Of a stretch of DNA of 25,841 nt, positions 1-7,729 are shown one piece after another. Under the pieces are notes generated by a model. That model was not told the origin of the DNA and searched no databases. It saw only the letters and a program-made list of their open reading frames with translations. The stretch is from a bacterium (GTDB lineage Bacteria; Armatimonadota; HRBIN16), in the NCBI GenBank assembly GCA_025057335.1, contig JANWXG010000002.1, forward strand, positions 11,154 through 36,994, given 5' to 3'. Position 1 is the first letter of the stretch; the number at the start of each line of letters is the position of its first letter. The position numbers were made by a program, and so were the translations under genes.

Positions 1-647
1 CACCAGGACAAGATGTAAAGTTCCTCGTGAGCTTTACCGATAATCCCTCACGGGAGGATTCGGCGGTGCGCTTCGTGTTGCAACCGGGGGACAACCTCAT
101 CGTGCCGGAAGCCACCTTCACTATCATGGGTGCGGTCGCGCGCCCCGGCGTCTATCCCATCGGCACGTTGGGGACTCTGGAAGAGGCGCTGGCAACCGCC
201 GGAGGCACCTTGACATCGGGAGACCCGTCTCGCGTGGAGGTACAGGTCGGGGAGACGGTAGAGGTGGTCAACGTGGCAGACCCCGGCGTGCGTCGGAGAC
301 CGTTGCAAGCGGGCATGACCATCCGCATCCCCGAACGGGAGAACACGCTGTTCGTTGTCGGCGAGGTGGCACGGGCGGGCGCATATAGCTGGATTGCAGG
401 GCGTTGTGAGACGCTGATGGACGTGCTGACCGCCGCAGGCGGTCCCACCCGCGAGGCGCGGCTGGAGCGAGTCGTCGTGAATCGGGGGAACCGCTTGCTG
501 CGGGTCAACGCTACTACCGTCCAAGGCGCGCGCTTTCCGCTGCAGCCCAACGATGTCGTCATCGTGCCCTCGCGCCCCAGACAGAACTACGAGTGGACTA
601 CAGTGCTCAGTGCGCTGCTGGCAGCTTACTCCGTCTTCCGACGCTAA
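1..647 (+). CDS. SLBB-domain polysaccharide export protein, 5'-truncated by window edge
   Basis: The frame is open to the left edge of the window (first full codon at 3), so this is the C-terminal part of a longer gene and the GTG at 27 is probably internal. The visible part holds two SLBB (soluble ligand-binding beta-grasp) repeats, each starting with a Gly-Xaa-Val-Xaa-Arg/Ala-Pro-Gly-type strand (VARPGVYPIGTLGTLEEAL and GEVARAGAYSWIAGRCETL) and each ending near a V-I-I/R-V-P turn. Before them is a PGDNLIVPE segment, which usually ends the Poly_export (Wza) domain. The last 19 residues (WTTVLSALLAAYSVFRR) are hydrophobic and basic, like a C-terminal membrane helix. Family knowledge: such proteins form or extend the outer-membrane channel for capsule or exopolysaccharide. 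The next gene, a CpsB-type phosphatase, is a usual partner. Which polysaccharide it serves cannot be told. Confidence 0.85.
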   Translation, partial: PGQDVKFLVSFTDNPSREDSAVRFVLQPGDNLIVPEATFTIMGAVARPGVYPIGTLGTLEEALATAGGTLTSGDPSRVEVQVGETVEVVNVADPGVRRRPLQAGMTIRIPERENTLFVVGEVARAGAYSWIAGRCETLMDVLTAAGGPTREARLERVVVNRGNRLLRVNATTVQGARFPLQPNDVVIVPSRPRQNYEWTTVLSALLAAYSVFRR

Positions 648-654
648 CCCCCTG

Positions 655-1473
655 ATGATCGACCTGCACACCCACATCCTGCCCGGCGTAGACGATGGTC
701 TCCAGAACGCAGGCGAAGCGCTACTGCTGGCGGAGGAAGCGGCGGCTCAGGGTGTGACCGCCCTGGTAGCGACGCCACACCTCTTCTGGGGGGCGCGCCC
801 TGCGCTGAGCGCCGCGCAGATTCGGGAGGGAGTAGAGGCGCTGAACCACCTGATTGGGGAGAAGGGGACTCCGCTCACTGTCCTGCCTGGCTGCGAAATC
901 CCACTCACCGCTGACCCACTGCCTCACCTGCTGCGCGGGGAATGGATGTCGCTGGGCGACAGCGGGTGCGCCGTGCTGGTTGAGTCATCTTGGGAAGGCT
1001 GGTCAGCGGATAGTACCGCTACCTTGCAGAGCCTGCTCGAGGCAGGATGGACAGTGGTGTTGGCGCATCCAGAGCGACACGCCCACTTCCAGCGCAATCT
1101 GCCCCTGCTGGAGGAGCTGGTGCAAATGGGCGTGCACCTGCAGGTGACCTCCAGCTCCTTGCTGCCTGGCAGGGCTTCGCCAGCGGTGGCGCGGTGCGCT
1201 TATGAGCTGATGGAACGCCAGCTGGTGAGCGTGGTCGCGTCTGATTGCCACGACCTGAAACGCCGACGGTGCGACTTGGGCGAGGCGGCTGATCTGATAC
1301 GACGCGGATATGGAGCGCACGTCGCGCGGATGCTCACGACGACGGTGCCTCGCGCCCTCCTGCGGTGCGAAAAGGTAGAGCGAGCGCGAATCTGGCAAAA
1401 TATACCTGCAGCGGAGAGCCAGTGGAGACGGATAGTACGGGCAATTTTGAGGAGGCAAACCGATGACGGATAA
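655..1473 (+). CDS. cpsB: PHP-family tyrosine-protein phosphatase (CpsB/YwqE/CapC type)
   Basis: This 272-residue protein begins MIDLHTHILPGVDDG, the hallmark N-terminus of manganese-dependent PHP tyrosine phosphatases that dephosphorylate bacterial tyrosine (BY) kinases and so control capsule or exopolysaccharide polymerisation. Metal-site motifs are in order: H5 and H7 (HTH), VDDG at 12-15, ATPH at 39-42, GCEI at 79-82, HPERH at 138-142 and SDCHD at 196-200, so the active site looks complete. The ATG at 655 was chosen because the family motif starts immediately after it. An upstream in-frame ATG at 553 would lie inside the SLBB gene and add 34 residues that look unlike the family. The gene lies 7 bases after the SLBB gene and its end overlaps flgB by 11 bases. 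No strong Shine-Dalgarno is visible, so translation may be coupled to the upstream gene. The partner tyrosine kinase is not in the window. Confidence 0.92.
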   Translation: MIDLHTHILPGVDDGLQNAGEALLLAEEAAAQGVTALVATPHLFWGARPALSAAQIREGVEALNHLIGEKGTPLTVLPGCEIPLTADPLPHLLRGEWMSLGDSGCAVLVESSWEGWSADSTATLQSLLEAGWTVVLAHPERHAHFQRNLPLLEELVQMGVHLQVTSSSLLPGRASPAVARCAYELMERQLVSVVASDCHDLKRRRCDLGEAADLIRRGYGAHVARMLTTTVPRALLRCEKVERARIWQNIPAAESQWRRIVRAILRRQTDDG

Positions 1474-1861
1474 GCTGTTTGGAGGACACTATCCCCTGCT
1501 GAAAGGGGCGCTACATGCCTGCGCCCTACGGCAGGAGGCGATTGCGCATAATCTCGCTAACGTGAACACCCCTGGTTACCGACGTTTAGATGTGCCCTTC
1601 GAGGAGTTTCTCCGCGCCGCACAGCAGCCATCGTTGCGCGCAACGCACCCCAGACACTTTGCCCTGCCTCCCGCTCGCTTAGCCAGCCTGCAAGCCGTGC
1701 CAGATGCGAACGCGCCCATGCGTCCCGACGGCAACACAGTAGATATCGACCACGAAATGGCGCAGCTGGCGGAGAACCAGATACGCTTCCACTCGCTCAG
1801 CCAGCTGGTTAGCGGACGCTATCAGAGCCTGAAACTGGTCATCACAGGTGGAGGGAGGTAA
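1463..1861 (+). CDS. flgB: Flagellar basal-body rod protein FlgB
   Basis: This 132-residue protein matches FlgB in length and pattern. The N-terminal rod signature is AHNLANVNTPGYRRLDVPFEEFL (residues about 28-50), and the C-terminal helix has the usual MAQLAENQIRFHSLSQLVSGRYQSLKLVI run. FlgB is the most proximal rod subunit, exported by the flagellar type III system and stacked on the MS ring/FliE. The ATG lies 6 bases after a good ribosome site (GAGGAGG, 1450-1456) inside the end of cpsB. It is the first of the rod genes and is followed six bases later by flgC. Confidence 0.96.
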   Translation: MTDKLFGGHYPLLKGALHACALRQEAIAHNLANVNTPGYRRLDVPFEEFLRAAQQPSLRATHPRHFALPPARLASLQAVPDANAPMRPDGNTVDIDHEMAQLAENQIRFHSLSQLVSGRYQSLKLVITGGGR

Positions 1862-1867
1862 GCCTCG

Positions 1868-2311
1868 ATGAGCTTGTTGAGCTCCCTGCGCATCAGCGCC
1901 TCGGGCTTGACGGCAGAACGGTTGCGCCTGGATGTTATCGCCGACAACCTGGCGAACGTGAACACCACACGCTCGGCAGGCGGGGGACCCTACCGCCGCA
2001 AAGTGGCCATCTTGCAGGAGCGTCCCCTCGGCTTTGCCGACCTGCTGAGCGCGCGCGCCGCGCCGACGTCGGGCAGAGGCGGGGTGCGCGTCGTTGGCAT
2101 TGCAGAAGACTCTTCCCCTCCCCAGCGAGTGTATCAACCGGGGCATCCTGATGCCGATGCTGAAGGCTACGTGCTGATGCCTAACGTGAACGTGGTCACC
2201 GAAATGGTAGACCTAATTACCGCTACGCGCGCTTACGAGGCGAACGTGACCGCGATGAACGCGGCGAAGCAGATGGCGCTGCGTACGCTGGACATCGGCA
2301 GGAGCGCGTAA
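1868..2311 (+). CDS. flgC: Flagellar basal-body rod protein FlgC
   Basis: This 147-residue protein starts MSLLSSLRISASGLTAERLR and carries the rod/hook signature DVIADNLANVNTTRS at about residues 22-36. Its C-terminal half has the FlgC pattern GYVLMPNVNVVTEMVDLITATRAYEANVTAMNAAKQM, which forms the outer helix of the rod subunit. It builds the proximal rod with FlgB. It begins 6 bases after flgB with a GGAGG site in the flgB tail (1853-1857). Length and motifs are typical, with nothing missing. Confidence 0.97.
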   Translation: MSLLSSLRISASGLTAERLRLDVIADNLANVNTTRSAGGGPYRRKVAILQERPLGFADLLSARAAPTSGRGGVRVVGIAEDSSPPQRVYQPGHPDADAEGYVLMPNVNVVTEMVDLITATRAYEANVTAMNAAKQMALRTLDIGRSA

Positions 2312-2327
2312 GGAGGGAGAGTAAGCA

Positions 2328-2630
2328 GTGGAAATTCGACTGAACTCCACGCTGCCTGGTGTCTCAGGCACGTCAACCCTATCCGCCCCACTTCACAACC
2401 GCGATGACGCCCCCTCATTCGCCGAGACGCTGAAAGAGGTGTTCGGGAAGATTAACGAGATGCAGCTGCACTCTGCTGAGCTGGCTCGGCAGTTCGCTAC
2501 GGGCGAGACCGATGACCTGGTGCGCGTGGTCACGGCGTCGGAGGAAGCGTCGGTCGCGCTGCAGCTGGCAGTGCAGGTGCGCAACAAGGTCATCGAGGCG
2601 TATCAGGAAATCATGCGGATGCAGGTGTAG
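2328..2630 (+). CDS. fliE: Flagellar hook-basal body complex protein FliE
   Basis: This is a 100-residue FliE, the small adaptor between the MS ring and the rod. The GTG start at 2328 is supported by an AGGAGGGAG ribosome site at 2311-2319. The N-terminus is variable and Ser/Pro-rich. From residue about 28 it shows the family pattern SFAETLKEVFGKINEMQLHSAELARQFATGETDDLVRVVTASEEASVALQLAVQVRNKVIEAYQEIMRMQV, with the terminal EAYQEIMRMQV typical of FliE. It is 16 bases after flgC and 3 bases before fliF. Confidence 0.96.
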   Translation: MEIRLNSTLPGVSGTSTLSAPLHNRDDAPSFAETLKEVFGKINEMQLHSAELARQFATGETDDLVRVVTASEEASVALQLAVQVRNKVIEAYQEIMRMQV

Positions 2631-2633
2631 TGC

Positions 2634-4259
2634 ATGTTGCAGCGCGTGCGCGAATGGTGGCAGACCAGTGACCGCCAGACGCGGCTGATTGCCGTCGCCT
2701 CTGCAGCAGGGCTGGTCGTCGTGATGATTGCTCTCTCCTTCTGGGCAACGCAGCCGGAGTGGGAGGTGCTGTACACAGGATTGTCCGCCACTGACTCTGG
2801 CGCTATCGTCGCGCGCCTCAAGCAGGCAAAGGTGCCCTACCGCCTCTCTGCGGGGGGGAGTACGATTGAAGTGCCCGCCTCCTACCGCGACGAGATGCTG
2901 CTCTCCTTGGCGGCGGAGGGACTACCGAATCAGGGCACTCTGGGCTACAGCCGTTTGGAAAAGCTGGGCTTTGGCACTACGCAAACGGTAGAACAGGAGA
3001 CCACTCGCATCGCGCACGAGGAAGCGCTGCAGAACACCATCCTGCGCCTGCAGCCCATCGCGGGGGCGAGAGTGCATATCACGCCCGCTATCGATTCGCC
3101 GTTCGTCGGCGAAAAGAAGCCCGCCAAGGCGAGCGTGATGGTAGACCTCAAGCCGGGGCAGCAGTTGACGCGCGAGCAGATTGCCTCCATTGTGTTCCTA
3201 GTGTCGCGCAGCGTGGCGGGGTTGTCGCCCGAGAACGTCTCCGTTGTCGATGAACATGCCAATCTGCTGTGGGATGGTTCGCAGGCGTCGGATATGGCGC
3301 CCGGCGTCGCTAGCAACAAGTTGGAGCTGGAACGAGCTTATGCCGAGACCGTGCAGAGGCAGCTGCAGCAGCAGCTGGACGCCGTACTGGGACCGGGCAA
3401 GTCGCGCCTAACGGTCACCGTCGAGCTAGACATGGACCGCGAGGAGGTCAGCCAGAAGCAGATCGACGCCGGTCCAGATGGACAGGGCATCCCGGTCAGC
3501 GAGACTCGCACGGAGGAGACCGTGCGCGGCGCAGCCCCTGCAGGAGCAGGGGGAGCCATAGGGACTCCTACCTATCCCACTGCGCCCGCCGGAGCTCCTG
3601 GAGAATACAAACACTCCTCCACGACGACCAACTACGAAGTGGGGCAGAGCACCATCCATCGCGTGAAGACGCCGGGCAGGGTGGCGCGCATGTCGGTCGC
3701 CGCCATGATCGACGCCTCCGTGCCCGCTGAGCAGGTGGAGAAGGTGCGGGCTTTTCTGGAGGGCGCGGTCGGTGCAGACCAGAGCGACCCGGAGCGACGT
3801 TTTCGCGTGATTGTAGAGAGCATCCCCTTCGACAACACGCTGGCGAAGGAGGCAGAAGCCGCTCGCAGGCAGCTCGCCAATCGTCAGCTTATCGACGCCC
3901 TGCTGCGTTACCTGCCTCTGGTGGCGCTACTAGTCGTGCTACTGCTGGTGGCGAAGGCGTTGCGCCCGACGCGCGCGGTGCAAACGCCAGAGGGCGTCGT
4001 GATGTCGCTGCCCGGAGGCACTGTGCCAGAAGGGGCGACGGAAACGGGCGAAGAGGAGTCAGCCATCGCCGAAGAAGCGGGAGCAACACCGACGCCCAGG
4101 GTGCACCGCATGGCAGAGCTACCCCAAGAGGAAGTGGAAATCACGCCGATTCGCGAGCGTGTAGACGTGAACCTAGAAAGCATCATCCAGCTGGCGAACC
4201 AGAAGCCAGAGAAAGTGGCGATGCTCATTAAAGGCTGGTTGGCGGAGGACGAGCGATAA
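2634..4259 (+). CDS. fliF: Flagellar M-ring protein FliF
   Basis: This 541-residue MS-ring subunit has a first membrane helix at about residues 18-37 (IAVASAAGLVVVMIALSFWA). The ring-building YscJ/FliF domain follows, with the family motifs EVLYTGLSATDSGAIVARLK, GLPNQGTLGYSRLEK and ALQNTILRLQPIAGARVHI. A Gly/Pro/Ala-rich low-complexity loop lies at about 302-325. A second membrane helix is at about 422-442 (LRYLPLVALLVVLLLVAKAL). The cytoplasmic tail ends in the FliG-binding segment VNLESIIQLANQKPEKVAMLIKGWL (about 510-534). The ring sits in the cytoplasmic membrane and houses the export gate. The stop codon overlaps the fliG ATG by one base (TAATG), so the two products that must associate are translationally coupled. 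Length is typical. Confidence 0.97.
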   Translation: MLQRVREWWQTSDRQTRLIAVASAAGLVVVMIALSFWATQPEWEVLYTGLSATDSGAIVARLKQAKVPYRLSAGGSTIEVPASYRDEMLLSLAAEGLPNQGTLGYSRLEKLGFGTTQTVEQETTRIAHEEALQNTILRLQPIAGARVHITPAIDSPFVGEKKPAKASVMVDLKPGQQLTREQIASIVFLVSRSVAGLSPENVSVVDEHANLLWDGSQASDMAPGVASNKLELERAYAETVQRQLQQQLDAVLGPGKSRLTVTVELDMDREEVSQKQIDAGPDGQGIPVSETRTEETVRGAAPAGAGGAIGTPTYPTAPAGAPGEYKHSSTTTNYEVGQSTIHRVKTPGRVARMSVAAMIDASVPAEQVEKVRAFLEGAVGADQSDPERRFRVIVESIPFDNTLAKEAEAARRQLANRQLIDALLRYLPLVALLVVLLLVAKALRPTRAVQTPEGVVMSLPGGTVPEGATETGEEESAIAEEAGATPTPRVHRMAELPQEEVEITPIRERVDVNLESIIQLANQKPEKVAMLIKGWLAEDER

Positions 4260-5281
4260 TGAGCGCCAGAACATCCCCCCAATCCCTGAGCTCCCGCCAG
4301 AAGGCGGCGGTGATGATTGTGGCAATGGGACCCGAGGTGGCAGGAAAGGTATTGCGTCATCTGGACGAGGAGGAGGTAGAGCAAATCACTCTCGAAATCG
4401 CCCGCATGGGCAAAATCTCGCCCGAGGTGCGCGAGGCGATTATCGAGGAGTTTCACGAGCTCTGCGTAGCGCAGGAGTACATCGCCGAGGGCGGTTTGCA
4501 ACATGCCCGACAGGTACTGGAAAACGCCTTCGGTCCCGAAAAGGCGAACGAACTCATCACCCGCGTCATCCAAGCGATGCAAATCGTGCCCTTCGACTTT
4601 ATTAAGAAGACCGACCCCAGCCAGCTGCTCAACTTCATTCAGGACGAGCATCCACAGACGATTGCGCTCATCCTGGCGTACCTGCCGCCCAATCAGGCAG
4701 CGCAAGTGTTGCAGGGGCTTCCACCAGAGCTGCGTGCGGACGTTGCCCTGCGCATCGCCATCATGGACCGCACTCCGCCCGACGTGATACGCGAGGTAGA
4801 GCGCGTGTTGGAGCGCAAGCTGTCGTCTGTAATTTCACAAGATTTCACCACAGCAGGCGGCGTGAAGGCGCTGGTGGAGCTGCTCAACTGGGTAGACCGT
4901 ACCAGCGAGCGCATGATATTGGACAGCCTCTCGGAGACCAACCCCGAGCTGGCGGAAGAGGTTAAGAAGATGATGTTCGTGTTTGAGGACATCATCCAGC
5001 TGGACGACCGCTCTATTCAGGCAGTGCTCAAAGAGGTGGATATGAAAGAGCTGGCACTGGCGCTCAAGGGCTGTAGCGAAGAGGTACGACAGCGCATCTT
5101 CAAAAACATGTCCGAACGTGCTGCCAACATGCTCAAAGAGGAGATGGAGTTCATGGGCCCTGTGCGCCTGCGCAACGTGGAGGAGGCGCAACAGCGCATC
5201 GTCGCCATCATCCGTCGTATGGAAGAGGCAGGCGAAATCGTCATCTCGCGGGGCGGCGGCGCCGAGGAGATGGTGGTGTAA
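4259..5281 (+). CDS. fliG: Flagellar motor switch protein FliG
   Basis: This 340-residue rotor protein has all three armadillo-like domains. The N-terminal FliF-binding region has SSRQKAAVMIVAMGPEVAGKVL (11-32), the middle domain has the EHPQ motif at 130-133, and the MFVF hinge motif is at 239-242. In the C-terminal domain the charged torque helix (ELDD/DRS...LKEVD...ELALALKG, about 248-271) keeps the acidic and basic residues that face MotA. It forms the C-ring top with FliM/FliN, which are not in this window. The start overlaps the fliF stop by one base, and fliH follows after 3 bases. Confidence 0.98.
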   Translation: MSARTSPQSLSSRQKAAVMIVAMGPEVAGKVLRHLDEEEVEQITLEIARMGKISPEVREAIIEEFHELCVAQEYIAEGGLQHARQVLENAFGPEKANELITRVIQAMQIVPFDFIKKTDPSQLLNFIQDEHPQTIALILAYLPPNQAAQVLQGLPPELRADVALRIAIMDRTPPDVIREVERVLERKLSSVISQDFTTAGGVKALVELLNWVDRTSERMILDSLSETNPELAEEVKKMMFVFEDIIQLDDRSIQAVLKEVDMKELALALKGCSEEVRQRIFKNMSERAANMLKEEMEFMGPVRLRNVEEAQQRIVAIIRRMEEAGEIVISRGGGAEEMVV

Positions 5282-5284
5282 CCG

Positions 5285-5986
5285 ATGCGGATGCAAGTAC
5301 TCAAAGCCGACCAGCTGTCTCAACTGACCCGATGGGTGGGGGCGCCGCTGCGTGTCGTGGAGACAACCGATTCGCCTCAGGAGGAACCAGAGCCGGCTAC
5401 CCCCACTCCAGACGAGCTCATAGCAGAGGCGAAGCGGGTACTGGCAGAAGCGCACCGTCAGGCAGACCAGATGCGCCAGGACGCGGTGCGGCGGGGCTAT
5501 GAGGAGGGCTTGCAGATAGGGCGCGAGGAGGGAATGCGCTACTATCAGCAACAGGTGGAAGCGCTCCGCGACCAGGTGCAGAAGCTAGTAAACGCTTTGC
5601 TCGCCGAGCGTCAACGACTGTGGGAAGAGATGGAGCCACAGGTCATAGACTTAGTGCTCGATATTGCCCGAAAGGTGCTGCGAGAGGAGATACAGGCACG
5701 GCGCGAAGCCACCCTGTCTATTATCAAGCACGCCCTGCGCCGCGTCACAGACACGGAGCACGTGCGCATTCGCGTACACCCTGATGACTTGCAGATCGCG
5801 CGTGAGCACCGCGAGGCGTTCCTCGCTGTGTGCGACGGCGTGAAGCAGATGGAGATTGTGGATGACCAGCGCGTGGGGGGCGGCGGATGTATCATCGAGA
5901 CCCCTAGCGGCACGATAGATGCCTCCCTGCGCACACAGATGCAGTGCATAGAGAGGGCGCTGTGCGAGGGGGAACAGGCGGCATAA
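5285..5986 (+). CDS. fliH: Flagellar assembly protein FliH (export ATPase regulator)
   Basis: This 233-residue protein is most likely FliH, the stator-like partner and negative regulator of the FliI ATPase. After a short Pro-rich segment (about 38-45) comes a long charged coiled coil with small-residue repeats (GYEEGLQIGREEG, about 75-87), the GxxxG-type helix typical of FliH. The C-terminal domain has VIDLVLDIARKVLREEI (about 119-135) and the conserved VDDQRVGGGGCIIETPSGTIDASLRTQ (about 191-217), shared with V/A-type ATPase subunit E. ATG 5285 is used; ATG 5291 is also possible. The usual next gene is fliI, but here 380 bases of repeat-rich non-coding DNA intervene. Confidence 0.92.
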   Translation: MRMQVLKADQLSQLTRWVGAPLRVVETTDSPQEEPEPATPTPDELIAEAKRVLAEAHRQADQMRQDAVRRGYEEGLQIGREEGMRYYQQQVEALRDQVQKLVNALLAERQRLWEEMEPQVIDLVLDIARKVLREEIQARREATLSIIKHALRRVTDTEHVRIRVHPDDLQIAREHREAFLAVCDGVKQMEIVDDQRVGGGGCIIETPSGTIDASLRTQMQCIERALCEGEQAA

Positions 5987-6058
5987 TGCGCGCAGGCGGG
6001 GGACATCGGCCCGGCGGGAGCTTTGCCCTCCAGACCGTTGTCGTTCCAGATACCTTCC

Positions 6059-6113
6059 GTCATTCTGAGCGGAGCGAAGAATCTCTGCCCCCTCGCCTTC
6101 GGCTCAGCATGAC
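6059..6113. repeat. Module A inverted pair (hairpin)
   Basis: A + copy of module A (6059-6085) faces a diverged - copy (6089-6113), so the RNA could fold with GTCAT.CTGAGC pairing to GCTCAG.ATGAC and the AGCGAAG region pairing in part with CTTCGGCT. The tips of the stem are well matched and the centre is imperfect. Confidence 0.75.
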
Positions 6114-6169
6114 AGGGGAACGGCTCGGCGGGAGCCTCGCCCTCCAGCACGTGGGGAGCGTGCTTCTGT

Positions 6170-6226
6170 GGATGCGACAGAGCGCATCCCTCCAGACAAT
6201 CTGGAGGGTCGCGCTCCGTCGCGACC
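6170..6226 (+). repeat. Module C, triple hairpin repeat, + copy
   Basis: This 57-bp element contains three consecutive palindromes: GATGCG-ACAGA-CGCATC-like (6171-6188), a perfect 9-bp stem CCCTCCAGA/TCTGGAGGG with a 3-base loop (6188-6208), and GGTCGCG/CGCGACC (6207-6226). A near copy on the opposite strand is at 9514-9571, which shows that the element is mobile or repeatedly copied. Confidence 0.8.
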
Positions 6227-6269
6227 ATTCCTGACGGCTCGGCGGTAGCCTTACCCTCCACGTTTTATT

Positions 6270-6296
6270 GTCATTCTGAGCGCAGCGAAGAATCTC
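6270..6296 (+). repeat. Module A, + copy
   Basis: This 27-bp copy differs at only one position from the reverse complement of 9424-9450, although the two sites are more than 3 kb apart and both are non-coding. Close identity in intergenic DNA points to recent copying or conversion. Confidence 0.85.
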
Positions 6297-6366
6297 AGCC
6301 CCCTCAGCGAGGAAGGGCGTCACGATAACACGATTGGGAAGAGCACTCTTGTTTAGGGGAAGAAGA

Positions 6367-7713
6367 ATGTTAGACTTTCCAGAAAACCTTCCTCCCCTGT
6401 CGCCTCCCGACCTGTCTGCGGCGCGGGAGAGGCTGCGCCTGCTGGACCCGATTCGGGTGCACGGTCGGGTACAGCAGGTCATCGGGCTGGTGATTGAGAG
6501 CGTTGGACCTGCAGCGCGAGTGGGCGAAGTGTGTGAAATCCACTTTCAGCGCACGCGCCCGCCGATACTCGCCGAAGTAGTGGGCTTTCGTCAAAACCGC
6601 GTGTTGCTGATGCCGCTCGGCGAGATGGAGGGGATTACGCCAGGCAGCATGGTCGTCGCCACAGGCATGGTCCACCAAGTGCCTGTGGGGGAGTGTCTGC
6701 TGGGGCGTGTGCTGGACGGATTGGGCAGACCAATGGACGGTGGACCGCCCATCTTGTCCAGCACACTGTACTCCGTCCATCGCCAGCCCCCGAACGCGCT
6801 GACCCGCCAACGCATTACCAAAGCCATCAGCCTAGGCGTGCGGGCGATAGACGGCTTGCTCACCGTAGGCAAGGGACAGCGTATCGGCATCTTCGCAGGT
6901 TCAGGCGTGGGCAAAAGCACCCTGCTGGGCATGATGGCTCGTTACACCAGCGCCGACGTGAACGTCATTGCCCTCACAGGCGAGCGCGGGCGCGAGGTGC
7001 GCGAGTTCATCGAGGAAGACCTGGGAGAAGAGGGACTGAAGCGGTCGGTCGTAGTGGTGGCGACATCAGACCAGCCAGCGCTGCTGCGCATCAAGGCGGC
7101 GATGGTCGCAACCGCCATCGCGGAATACTTCCGCGACAGGGGGCTAGACGTGTTGCTGATGATGGACTCGGTCACACGCCTAGCGCTAGCGCAGCGCGAG
7201 GTGGGACTGGCAATTGGCGAGCCGCCCGCCACACGCGGATACACGCCTTCCGTCTTCGCCCTGCTTCCGCGCCTGCTGGAGCGGGCTGGCACCTCCGACA
7301 GGGGCACAATCACGGGACTGTACACCGTGTTGGTAGAAGCCGATGATATGAATGAGCCTGTCGCCGATACCGTACGCGGTATTCTGGATGGACATATTGT
7401 GCTGTCGCGCGCACTAGCGCACCGAAACCACTACCCTGCGATTGATGTGTTAGCAAGCGTTTCGCGTGTGATGCCCCAGATTACTGATACGGAGCATCAG
7501 CGGGCGGCAGCGCAAGTGCGCAAGGTGTTGGCAAGCTATGCGGAGGCAGAGGACCTGATTAACATCGGTGCCTATCAACAGGGCAGTAACCCCGAAATCG
7601 ACCATGCCCTGCGCTACATTGGCAAGGTGCGCGAGTTCCTGCAGCAGGGCAAGACCGAGGGGTATCCGCTAGAACAGACGGTGGAGCGGCTGAAGGGGCT
7701 GTTCGCAGACTAA
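6367..7713 (+). CDS. fliI: Flagellum-specific ATP synthase FliI (type III export ATPase)
   Basis: This 448-residue ATPase powers export of flagellar subunits together with FliH and FliJ. The catalytic motifs are complete: Walker A GSGVGKST at 178-185, the GERGREVREF segment at 205-214, Walker B LLMMD at 263-267 followed by SVTRLALAQREVGLAIGEPPATRGYTPSVFALLPRL, which is characteristic of FliI/SctN. The N-terminal beta-barrel (HGRVQQVIGLVIES, 32-45) replaces the longer F1-beta type. The ATG at 6367 follows AGGGGAAGAAG, a good ribosome site; an in-frame TTG at 6334 lacks support. Because repeat DNA separates it from fliH, it may need its own promoter or rely on read-through. Confidence 0.98.
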   Translation: MLDFPENLPPLSPPDLSAARERLRLLDPIRVHGRVQQVIGLVIESVGPAARVGEVCEIHFQRTRPPILAEVVGFRQNRVLLMPLGEMEGITPGSMVVATGMVHQVPVGECLLGRVLDGLGRPMDGGPPILSSTLYSVHRQPPNALTRQRITKAISLGVRAIDGLLTVGKGQRIGIFAGSGVGKSTLLGMMARYTSADVNVIALTGERGREVREFIEEDLGEEGLKRSVVVVATSDQPALLRIKAAMVATAIAEYFRDRGLDVLLMMDSVTRLALAQREVGLAIGEPPATRGYTPSVFALLPRLLERAGTSDRGTITGLYTVLVEADDMNEPVADTVRGILDGHIVLSRALAHRNHYPAIDVLASVSRVMPQITDTEHQRAAAQVRKVLASYAEAEDLINIGAYQQGSNPEIDHALRYIGKVREFLQQGKTEGYPLEQTVERLKGLFAD

Positions 7714-7729
7714 CCTGTGACGAGAGCTG

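Larger units (their letters stand above)
5987..6366. repeat. Intergenic repeat mosaic between fliH and fliI
   Basis: This 380-base stretch has no credible gene and consists of short modules seen more than once in the window. Module A (about 27 bp, core CATTCTGAGCG.AGCGAAGAA) occurs at 6059-6085 (+), 6089-6113 (-, diverged) and 6270-6296 (+). Module B (core GGCTCGGCGGGAGC followed by GCCCTCCA) occurs at about 6010-6033, 6123-6148 and 6237-6261. Module C (6170-6226) occurs once. The same three modules recur at 9319-9571. Several modules are palindromic. The last 40 bases before fliI are A-rich and carry its ribosome site. Open frames across it are artefacts of the repeats. Confidence 0.85.

Noticed and set aside
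27..29. GTG at 27 as the true start of the SLBB gene
   Set aside because: The frame stays open to the window edge and the Poly_export domain expected upstream is missing, so the gene is simply cut by the window.
3908..4705. 265-codon open frame antisense to fliF and fliG
   Set aside because: It is a high-GC shadow of two clearly conserved genes, with no domain pattern.
5987..6366. CRISPR array
   Set aside because: Repeats are not regularly spaced, differ in orientation, and no unique spacers of constant length or cas genes are present.
5611..6482. Open frames on both strands across the fliH-fliI gap
   Set aside because: They are made of the repeat modules, lack ribosome sites and their peptides are products of the repeat units.
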